DNA of 64,000 nt from Spongilla lacustris (taxonomy: Eukaryota > Porifera > Demospongiae > Spongillida > Spongillidae): positions 8,061,023 through 8,125,022 of the forward strand of contig OX442427.1 of the NCBI GenBank assembly GCA_949361645.1, written 5' to 3'. The translations under genes were made by a program, and so were the position numbers. Numbering within the stretch: the stretch's first letter is position 1; each line of letters starts with the position of its first letter. The notes under the pieces are model-generated. The model made no database searches and was not told the DNA's origin. It saw only the letters and a list, made by a program, of their open reading frames with translations. Positions 32,001 to 42,397 of this stretch are shown here, piece by piece.

Positions 32001-35000
32001 GTGCAGCATTAAATGCAACTCCTTTCCCAGTTATCAAGCGTTCGTATAGCTGCCTGCATAATTGCTGAAGTACAGTGTTAATTTTATCTGTATCAGCGGA
32101 ACTAAGCAATGGAAGCGATACAGATTGACTACCTGGAGCTGGAAGACTACTAAGAAGTGCTGTGCTTTGCTGAATTGCTGTGAGCGTATCTTTGTTATGA
32201 GTTAATTGAACAACAGCACCAGCACAAATGGGCTCACTTCTAGTACTAGAACTAACTATAGGCTGTTGATTACCAAGAATACTATCGCTTACAGTTTGTC
32301 TACTTCCTAAAACTTGTTGCTGAATACCTGTAGAGCTACTTGATGGCAGATTTCCTGCTGTTGGGATTGCAGCCTTATCTCCATTATCAGTTGAATTAGG
32401 CAATGAACAAGACGATTCTTCAGCCCCTACAGTAGATCTTGGTGTAGCACATGAATTGCCCCCCTTATGGCTGCTATTGACACAGTTGGTAGTAACTCCT
32501 AGATGTGCTCGAGCAGTTGTTCGAGCGCTGGACTGAGGAGTACAGCTTTCAGAATCTGAAGAGACAGATTCGCTACTCTCATTGGAAAAGTCCATGTCAT
32601 CAGCACTTGAATCACTCTCCATATCTGATCCAACGGGAGAAGAGACAATGCTACAACTGGCGCTTCCAACATCTAAGTGTGCAGGATCATCATCCTTGGC
32701 CGGTGTGCTTTGTTGAGGGCAGACCACTAAGTCCAAAGTGCCTAATGCTTGCATGTACAATGCATCAATGCTCGAACTAAACTCAGGAGTAAGGTGGCGG
32801 TGTAGTTTGCGCAGCCTCTGCAGAGCATTGCAAAGTTCCTGCAGTTTTTGACCAAGCATATAGGTAGCTAGTCCAGGTACCTTACCACACTGCTCCAACA
32901 TTTGAAGTACTGGCTCAGAGAGCTTGGGTTCCACCTCACCTTTAAAAACACTTGATGTACAATCAACAAAACTGGCCATCAAAAGCACAAGCTTATCTAC
33001 AAAGCAATGATCAACAGGCAATTTTGATAAAACAAGCTGAAGCTTCCATAATGCCTTCAGGATACCACATGTTGGAGGTTGACGTAATGGATTGCCTAAG
33101 GTTGGCTGCAAGGTAGTGTCACATGGCCTGGATCGAGCACAGACAGATGATGTCGACTTGGGATTCACCATTATGCAACGAGCACAAGCATCTGTGTCTT
33201 CAGTGGCCAACCAGTTATGAACCGTAGTAACGGACTTGCTACTGGAGACACAAGGTTCTAACATAGATAAACCATCATCGACGGACAGCAGCTCTCCTGG
33301 TACCTCTTCAGGCTGATGACTGACAGTGCTCCTAGGTACTGTGATAGAGACTGCTGTTGGCTCCTTCTGCTTACCTATATATGAACAAGTTAAAGTCTCT
33401 AATGCTATTAAGCCCTCAGTCTGCATGCCACACGTTCTTTTCCTCTGCCTGCTAAGCATCTGCAAGATGCAAACTGTATGATACAAACCACAGTACCACA
33501 TCAGCAATCTCACCATTGAACACTGAGTTGCAACACTTCTTTTCCTGGTCTTCATATAAAGGGACTCAGTTACTACATCATTTGAGGCCTACCAAAAACA
33601 CATCCTTGTGACTAATGCTGTTACTTCGTAGGATAGAAAAGGGTACTGACCTGCAAGTAAGGTGCAAGTCCAATAGTGGAGGTTCCCTTGTCTGCAACAG
33701 AAGGTTTCAGTGTTGTTCTCATCAGTGACTAGTATAAGAGACATCCAATATGTGGAGACAAGTCATGATGATGTGACATGATTAAGACAATGTCACCAGA
33801 TGATACACATGCAACAGTTGCAAGCCACCTACTTGTATCTTAATAATGGTGTTCTTGTGTGCCTTCTCCAGCCTCTCCTTCTCCTGCATCACCTTATCAA
33901 TCTGTTTTCTCACATGCTGCAACTTGATGTTAAGTTCCTTTGCCAAGCTCTCATCCAGCTTCGCTTTGATGTAAGAATCAAGTACCTTAAAGTGAAGGAA
34001 GATTTTAAATATAAGTTTTATGCCAAGAGTCACCTAACTTTTTGTTAGTAAAAACCTAGCATCACACATTAGCTTACATTAACTTCCTGATAATTAAATG
34101 GTTTTGACAAATGAGCTTTTGTATGGTTAAAGATCAACCCCCCTTTTAACACCTTTTATGAGTGTTTATTAAAGTTATCCTTCTGGCTTCATAACTATAA
34201 TATTGTTAGGTATACCTAATGTCTGGCGTTTATTGCTAATCTAAGGGAAGGATGGGCAAAGTAGGGTACACAACTGATTTCCAGGTTTTTAACACCAGTT
34301 CCGTGAAATTAGACGACTTTTTTCGAAGGGGGGGGGGGGGCAAGAAAAACTGTGCGAATCCCATCGTCCAATATTGTAGAGTTTAAAGACGGGAGTATGA
34401 ATCTGCTTTCAAAATAAAAATCGAACTTAAAAGAAAAAAGATATAATGGTTTATAAAAAGGGACGTAGGGGGTGGTACCCCCTGCTAAAATTACAAATTC
34501 ACGTGTTTTTTTAATCTTTTTTCTTTCGCTTTGAATTTACATGGGAGTTGCATGATTCTATTTCTCTCAACTAAAGGACTTCACTGAGATCCACATACAA
34601 TCGCTAGACACTTGTGAAACAGGCAGCGAACGATTTAACATTTAACCCTCTCGTGGTAGTTTCCTAATTTGGTTAGCTATGGATTGTGATAGGTGTGGCA
34701 AGCGCAACGATATTGTTAATTAACGTACAACGGCAAGCAAACGAAGACCGCAGAGATGAACCTGCAGAAAATGCAGCAATCGCAGCCACCTGCAGAAAAA
34801 AGGCAGTGGCTCCTGTGCACGAGCGCTGCAAATGCCGAGGAAACCCGTTGGGATTGCTTGCAATGAATCCATTGCCGTTGCTTGCGAGGAATCCGTTCAT
34901 AGTGTAGCGGAGCAGAACCAGAGTTTGCCTAAGGCTAAGCCGTTCTGTCGGGGTATTTGCCAGATGTGCCTTCGCCCTTCGTCCAAAACTGGGCATTTGC

Positions 35001-38000
35001 AGTACACAAGGTCGATCTAGTAAATGGTGCAAAAAAAACCATTCTGCTGGTGGACAGGTGGAGTCCAACTGTCCATTTGCCTATATAGAGCTGTGGGAAA
35101 AGGTTCAGTTGCCAATGCAATCCATGCACCAACAGACCTGTTCCATGTCAAATATGCCTGAGCACAACAGGGACTGTACGCCACTATGTGTGGAGCTACC
35201 ACTACTTAGACCACATGCAGTCTATTCACCCAGGTAAAAAATTGACAGAGGAGGAGGCTGCAAAGTATGCCATCCACAAAGAGAAGTACCTAGGAGTACT
35301 GGGCAAAGAGTATCAGCAAAGGAGCAGGAGAATAGGCTAAAGATAGACCTCACCAGGTTGAAGGATGATGCTGCATCTGTTACCAATCCCTCTCTTTGGG
35401 CAGAGTTCTTGCAGGATAATGTTGTGATAAGGCATTATGTATTCATTGTAACGTGGTTTCTTCAGTGCTAATTGTGGTTACGCGTGGGTGAGAAAGGGGC
35501 GTAGGGGTGGTGGGTACCCTTTTAAGAAATCTGAAGATGGGTGTTTAAGAAATATTCCTTGCCCCCCCCCTCGACTTTTTTGGCCTATTTTGTCAAACTC
35601 ACTTTTTGGAAAATTAGTCAGAACGGTACCAATTGTCACTAATACCAGTGTATGAGGTAGTTCAACTCCTTAGACGATGTTTGGAGTTACTGCCAGCCTT
35701 GTAACTACTTCCGCTGAGGACCTACGTTTGTTTACAGTCGAGAGGGTAAAGACCTTACCGGAAACGAGACACTTTTTTCTGACAAGGTTTCTGAGTCTAA
35801 AAACAGTATCTAAGTGCTCAACTGGATAGGATAGATAGCAGCGCTTCAAACAATTCTGGCAGTAACCCATCTTGCTAGCGTTGAAACAGACACTAAACTT
35901 CTTTGGATCTCGACTCCAGACCCAAATATTGGTCGTGCACAGGCCCAAACACATTATAATTAGGCATCACATGGGTACTATTTACGCATAAATATGCGCA
36001 CGTGAGCTAAAATACTAGGCTTTTCGTCCAGTTATTGATTTCTCGTACCCAGACATTAATGAACTACATTGATCTACGTAAGCCCTCAAACGAGATAAAC
36101 AACTGTAAGTGAGTTTTGTACAAGATCTAAGCTAACTGCCAAAACGATATCTATTGTGGCCTCCTAGTAGTACCAAATGACGTTTAAAATCGTATCCATA
36201 GCGGCTCTTAATTGCCTAGGAAAAAAGTGTACTCTGCAACGCTTCGTGACCGAAAAACATAAAACCGCATCACTTTGAAAGCATACAGGTAAGTGTCCAC
36301 AATAGATATATAACGGATGACAACGCCAAATGGCTAGGTGATAGTTAAACTATCTAAAAATATGCTTTTCCAGACAATTGGAGGCCTTGCGACTAATTTT
36401 TAGAAAGTATGGTTCGACGAAAAAGGTCGTCTAATTTCACGGAACCGGTGTTAAGGTTATTCGACTACTCGCGATTACCTATTCCAGAGAATAATTTAAC
36501 TGGTATCACATTGCAGTTTACAATGTAGTTTTTATAAGGTGCAAAACAACTTTAAAAAATTGTTGCACAGAACTGCAATGCAGTGTTTGAATAATATTTG
36601 CAAGCGCACCCTATATAGTATTGATATATCCATATTTTCAGGCACGTGGTAAGTGTAAGTGCTACGTGAAGAGAGTGTATTGAATGTATGCTACAAAAGA
36701 CAACACACCGATCAAATAGGTGTCTGTAAAAAACGTTGCTCGTGCAGTTGCAATAATTTCATCAGTGTTATTGTACAGACTCACATGACATCGATTGGGA
36801 CAATTTAATAATGTCAGCAAAATCTGACAAGTGTGTTATATAGTCTTGGTGAGTGGTTGTGATTATTAGTCTGGGGACCCTGGAAGGAGTAGGGGATGAG
36901 TCTGGAGGAAAAGGTCTCAGTCTGCCGTATCTTTTGTGCTCTCTGTCAAAAGCATGCTGATGGCCTAAAAGCAATCCGAATGCACTGGCATGTGCGTGGG
37001 ATACCTCTGTTGGAAATTCCTAGTTGGGCATAGCCCGACCTTCGGGTTTGGCGGAAGGTCGGGCTACGCCCAACTAGGAAATTCCTTCAATGTGTTCAAA
37101 TGATGAATCATCACACATATTGGCGAGAACAATTTGCTATGCAACTGAACTAAGTTGCTAATCAACTCCGCTTTCGTGTAGCAAAATCGCTATGCAATTT
37201 TTAAAAAAAATTATTCCCTGCTATTCGGTTGGCTATACATTAACAATTTCATGCCGACCATTTAATTAATGAGTAACCACATCTACCGGTAACTAATTTA
37301 ATTACAAAGTGTGTTTAAAATGGAGTGGATATGCGAGTGAATAACTTTTGAACGGAGCGTCCTTTTGTAATCTACTTCACATATTCTTGGAAAGGAGTGT
37401 CAGCCGTACATTTCTGTGTCCATTAGGTGGTTAGATTCTATACATAACAAGCCGTCCATGTGGGTTGAAAGATAGGTACGGTAAAGAGTACTTGTTTGGC
37501 TTTTTTGACGCTTACTGTGAAGGTTTTAACCAGTTATAAGTACCTGTAGACGGCCTTCACAGTCTATGAGGTTTCAGCTAAGCTTTAGAGTCTTCGTAGT
37601 CAATAACAGATACAGCCGTTTTAGTGGTTGGCACACTTAGAAATAGGGTGTGTCTTGAAACTAATTATCGAACGGTACCTGTGATTGACCATTGTACAGG
37701 GGTGGATCCAGGATTTAGGAGCGGGGGGGGGGGGGGGGGGGGTGGCTTTGCAAATTTTGTACTTTTAATGTCACAAAACATCGCATAATTGCGTAGAAAC
37801 ATGCTAAAACCAGGTAGAATAGTAAATTACTTGCTTCCAGACTTTCCTGTAGTATTGAACGGCATAACGATCGATACACGGTACCCGCTCAACGATCCAT
37901 AGTTAAATATTCCAAAGTACAATAGGTTGTATATATTTAACTACATCCTGTGGACTGGGACATTTATAACAATCACTCCACCTACCACTATTGGAAGGAT

Positions 38001-41000
38001 TGTTGCGCTGTTAACGCGTTCAGTATCATCGTGCGTACCGTAAGAAGTCATGAATTTTTTTAATAACAGGTTTTGCTGGGGGGTATACCCCAGCCCCCCC
38101 CCTCCCCCTGGATCCGCCACTGTTGTAGTTTTAGATATGTTGAGTTTTTCCAGTCATCGAAGTTTCCAATCAACCTCCTACGAGCTGTAAAACAAAACTG
38201 TTGAACAGACAGAGGCAGCTGGTACGCATTTATGCGTTATTGGCAGAACCCGGATATTAAAATTTAACGTGTATTCGCATTTTCGGTATGAAATCAATAA
38301 GTGCTAATCGGAATAACCAATTTCTAAATTTACTTTAGTCGAAATAACCAAATGTGTTTCTCTTAGTCGTGAATAGTCTTATATTCGCTTCTAGTATTAG
38401 GCAGAAATCATTCAAAAATCAATATGACATGCCATCATAAATTAGCTTGCTTTGATAAGTATTTTATTTAAAAAGTTTAGTTGCATGCATACATGTACAC
38501 TTATGCTAACAAAAAACACTTAAAATTACTATGAACTGTAATCGTCTCCACGAAGTCACGTGTACGTTCATTAGGTTAAGTTACTGGCATTACATAAAAG
38601 TAATCACTAATCATGATCGATAGTATTCAGTAATGCTAGGGTATAACCTGTAAAACCTGGTAATCGTAGGCTAATTTTGCCAAATTCAAGAAATAACTGG
38701 TGACAAGGTGGACAAAAAAAAAAAACCTAAAAAATCGACCAAACTTTTTTATACATTAGAAAATAATCGATTTTGGGTTTTACAAAAGGTTACATGCTCT
38801 AGAACAAGGTGTAGTTTATAGCCTGGGTGCTGCTACTTGAAATACGAATATGCGGTACACCTTGCATTTGGCTAGATATACAAATGTGAGGGGGGGTACC
38901 CTTGTTACACTACTGCTGCGTTGCGCACCACATAATTTTGTTGCCACAAATTCAATACCGCAACATTGATGCAAGCACATAAATTTAAAAATACGTACGC
39001 GGGGGGGGGCCCTCAGCAATATGCAGCCCTTCCTCCCCCACGTATTCTACACTTATGCATATATTAGTAACTGCTAATGATATAGTCATTATTCTGTAAA
39101 AATAGCAGCATGCCTTTACTTTACTGTTTGAAAAGTACACAGCAACAAACAATGTTGTTGCAATACATCTTCGCTTACCTCTTTGTCACAACCAGCAGGA
39201 GTTGCAGCCTCCACTTGCACTTCTGCATCAACACTGCCTTTTGTCCATGCACTGTCAGGTTGTGACTGTGTGCAAACTTCCAAGTTACTAACAGAGAAAA
39301 ACATTGTGCTGATATCCCGAAATCAAATGGCAACGATGGCAAACATACCTTGTATCATAAGCTAAGGAGTCTGCTTGTAGATGCCAGTTTTCCCTGTCTT
39401 CTAATGCCATATATGATGGTCCATTTATGTGAGTTATTGCATATTCTCCCTGTATTACTGAGACCTTGTTAGATGTGGCAAGTTCGCTAACAAAAGAGGG
39501 GACATTGCTGGATGTCACAGTTTCTCTAACAAAAGATGTAGCAGCAGCTGTGGCATTATCTTCTTCATTTAAGGATGGGTGACTATGCTTATTCTTTGCC
39601 AACTTTGAGAGTCGTGCAGATGAACGAGAGGTGGGAAAGGGAGGAAGGGGGTCGACAAGAGGGGAGCAAGGTGGCATCCTGTTCCAGCGTCTTTTCTTAG
39701 TCAACTTACTATCCTCAATCTGTGATTCTGCTTTCCGTTTTAGCTGTTGCACAATATTTTCCAGATTGCTTCCAACTAATCCCACTGATGACTCTAACTG
39801 TTGGGAGTCAGCTATGGTCATTGTTGCTTGTATGCTTGCATCAGGTACTGGTTGTTGGGGATCTGCACCTAGTGTATACGGTATGAGCTGAATCACATCT
39901 GCCACAACTGGAGCCCCAGGCAAGGATTGGCAAAGATCTGGAACATTTGGGGATCCAGGTAATAGCTCATGTGGCTTGGCGACAGTTGGAGGCACAGACA
40001 ATGGCTGACAAGAATTGGCAACAATCAGAGGCACAGGCTCTGCCATGACTGAATGATCAGAAGATACAGTAAGCTCAGGGTGATCTGCCTCGTTCAAATG
40101 ATCTGAAGGTATTACCACGACTGAACCCTCAGAAGGTAAGGATGACGCAGAGGGATGATTTACCACAACTGAACAATCAGAAGGTACAGACTTAGAGTGA
40201 TTTGCCACAGCTGAATGATCCGATTTTGGTGCATCAGGAACATGTGCTGGTAAGCTTGTGCAAACCTTCTTTATGACAACTAATGGCTCTTTAAGAGCGT
40301 AGCTGGTTATTCTTTTACGATCAGGTGTAAGGGCTAAAAATTTCCGCACAGTTAAGTCAACAGACCTTTTATAACCACCACCGGTCGATTTCCTTGCTGA
40401 CTGCTTAGCTTTGGTGGAGGCAACTTGACAAGGCACGGCAGATTGCGAGGGCACATATGATGCAACATCACTACCCTTATGAACAGATGCATGGTTCTGC
40501 TCACTACCTGTCCCACATAACTGTTCACTACTTGTCCCATGTAACTGCTCACTACTTGTCCCATGTAGCTCCTCACTACCTGTCCCATGTAACTCCTCAC
40601 TACCTGTCCCATGTAACTCCTCACTACCTGTCCCATGTAACTCCTGGCTACCTGTTGCATGTAACTCCTCGCTACCTGTCCCATGTAACTCCACATTACC
40701 TGTTCTAGTAGTCTGATTCTCAAATCTGAAATCTGTTACAGGTGAAGACTGGAAAGTCAAACTGTCTGAAGAATCCAGGCACCCAAGGTTTGACTGATGC
40801 ACTAATTTTTTGCCAATATTTGCAGTGACCTTGGACGGTCTGGCTACATCTACATCTTCATTTTTAGGCGCACTGCCCAGATCGTCAATGTGATTTCCTT
40901 TTCTCTGTCCTCTGCAATGCAGAGGGCGCCTGTTGAGTGAGGAGCAGTCAGAATCAGAACTGCTGGCAGCATCCAGGCCATCCTTTCTTCCCAGTACTCG

Positions 41001-42059
41001 ATTCCGGAGTCTATCAGCATGAGATGCCCCACCAGACTTCCACTTGAAATTGCGAGTTTGCCGGCGAGTCGCATAAAAATTAGATGGTGGCACAGGTGCA
41101 ACATCCCTATTTACTAACCTTTGACTGTCCAATGGTGATGAGGAAGACGGTGCACCAGGTGGGTCTAGTGTACCTGGAGAAGGTTGTGACCACCTGACAT
41201 CAGGTGGGTCTAGTGTACCATGAGGAGGCTGTGACCACCTGACATCAGGTGGCTCCAGGGTACCATGAGGAGGCTGTGACCACCTGACATCAGGTGGCTC
41301 TAGGGTACCATGAGGAGGCTGTGACCACCTGACATCAGGTGGCTCTAGGGTACCATGAGGAGACTGTGACCACCTGACATCAGGTGGGTCTAGTGTATCA
41401 GGAGGAGGCTGTGACCACCTGATACCAGGTGGTTCTAGGGTACCATGAGGAGGCTGTGACCATCTAACATCTGGCGGCTCAGGAAACCATCTAGTGACTG
41501 CGGGGGATGGTTCTTTCCTAGGCCCTGGCACAAATGATGATCTGCCATGCGAAGAAGGCCATCTTGCATTCCCATCAGAAAACCACCTAGCGTCAAGGCA
41601 GCCTCTCTTATCAGGGGACCGTCTTGTATCATATGACCGCCTGGCATCAGGTGAAAAAGGGGGTTGCCTCTCCACAGGGTAATGATGGGCTTGTGAATGG
41701 TAGTCATTGTCGTCAGAGGATTCCATGACGTGTGCAGAGGAGTGCACAGGGGGGCAAGGTTCAGTGCTGTGAGCAGTGGCTGTGCATGTAACACCTGATC
41801 TGTTCCAAGTAACCTCGGCAGAAACAGATGCCGGAGGCCACACGTCTATCACAATGTGCTGATCGTCAGCGAATTCATCGACTTCGTCGGCGTCGTGCTC
41901 GGCAATGCGACTACTAGTGTTATCGTTACGTTGGTCGTGTCTCACCGGTTTGCGCAAAGTTGAACATCGCTTTCTAAGCTGGTCATCATACCTTCCCACC
42001 ATGTTTGCGCTGTCATTGGATTGTCTTTGCCTGTTGTACTTTTGAAAAATCTGGTACAT
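29002..42059 (-). CDS. ATF7IP: ATF7IP-like (MCAF) SETDB1 cofactor
   Basis: Six exons on the minus strand close to about 2527 aa: 42059..39349, 39287..39179, 33985..33833, 33728..33651, 33588..33514 and 33459..29002. ATF7IP stabilises and guides the H3K9 methyltransferase SETDB1 in the nucleus. The C-terminal 105 residues are a fibronectin type III domain like that of ATF7IP (NLKLFATVMPEGIVIKWTF, LLGKILPLPLPMAVTLTNF, CYTFFVKAV). A mid-protein coiled coil (residues about 941-991: IKAKLDESLAKELNIKLQHV, RKQIDKVMQEKERLEKAHKN) sits where ATF7IP has its SETDB1-binding helix. The rest is low-complexity. It includes an 18-aa WSQPPHGTLEPPDVR repeat (about 41160-41480), an ELHGTGSE octapeptide repeat (about 40490-40700), a PPPSSAQLPKTIT triplication (about 31870-32000) and a long TGDTSK...AEKCQQNSS array (29850-31130). 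A 54-bp in-frame intron (33513-33460) would be missed by ORF-only prediction. Its length far exceeds that of vertebrate homologues. Confidence 0.85.
29850..31135 (-). repeat. Coding tandem repeat in ATF7IP with 483-bp higher-order duplication
   Basis: About a dozen Ser/Thr-rich repeats of 30-40 residues around TAEKCQQNSSLAPVSTALEH. Within them a block of several different repeat types recurs at a distance of 483 bp (for example at 30421 and 30904), that is 161 codons, nearly identical. Confidence 0.88.
34293..36450. mobile_element. TIR DNA transposon (about 2.16 kb, TTAA target site)
   Basis: CACCAGTTCCGTGAAATTAG at 34293 and onward is matched in reverse complement by the sequence ending at 36450 (CTAATTTCACGGAACCGGTG). 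The terminal inverted repeats are about 33 bp with few mismatches. Both ends are flanked by TTAA (34289-34292 and 36451-36454). TTAA targets are typical of piggyBac and Sola3-type elements; the family is not recognised. The interior has broken Cys-rich reading frames on the + strand (GICQMCLRPSSKTGHLQY at about 34957-35010; PVPCQICLSTTGTVRHYVW at about 35128-35185) but no intact transposase. It lies in the 5.2-kb ATF7IP intron. Confidence 0.8.
37012..37085. repeat. GC-rich hairpin element with 32-bp arms
   Basis: Arms 37012-37043 and 37054-37085 are inverted copies (about 30 of 32 positions) around a 10-nt centre. The core is TAGTTGGGC..TAGCCCGACCTTC. It could be a foldback MITE or part of one. 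Confidence 0.75.
37697..38122. mobile_element. hAT-like non-autonomous element (MITE), 426 bp
   Basis: The left end CAGGGGTGGATCCAGG and the inverted right end CCCTGGATCCGCCACTG match the CAGTGGCGGATCCAG-type termini widespread in marine invertebrate hAT MITEs. TTGTA (37692-37696 and 38123-38127) flanks both ends. G-rich and C-rich runs lie just inside the ends. There is no coding capacity. It lies in the ATF7IP intron. Confidence 0.75.
38128..39178. other. AT-rich remainder of ATF7IP intron
   Basis: No gene or recognisable mobile element end is seen. It contains short A and G runs only. Confidence 0.55.
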
Positions 42060-42397
42060 CGTCGACTTGCGGCGTGTCTCGAATTCAACAAGTCCAAACG
42101 GAATACTTAAGCGCTCCTAGACGTGCAAGAGATATTTGTGCCCCAACTGACCTTTGTTCAACTTCAGGGTTAAGAACTATTCTCCTGCCGTTCTTCCCCG
42201 GTCTATCCTAAATGGCGGCTGACATGTGGACGACCCTCTATTACGCGTAATGACGTATTATCACGTGATCGAACAAAATCGATATATCAAACACTCACTA
42301 GCGCTGAGGGGTTATTGAAAAAAAAGGCGCTACATTTAATACAGTGGTAGAGCTCTAGTGCCCCGTTGATAAAAGTACCGGTGCATAACTAATTCCA
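42060..42397. promoter_or_regulatory. Divergent promoter ATF7IP / POLR2I
   Basis: 338 bp separate the two start codons. A TGACGTA (CRE-like, about 42251) and a CACGTG E-box (42262-42267) lie near the middle. Confidence 0.55.

Noticed and set aside
35670..35954. 94-aa Cys-rich minus-strand frame inside the TIR element
   Set aside because: No recognisable domain; may be a transposon remnant but cannot be called a gene.
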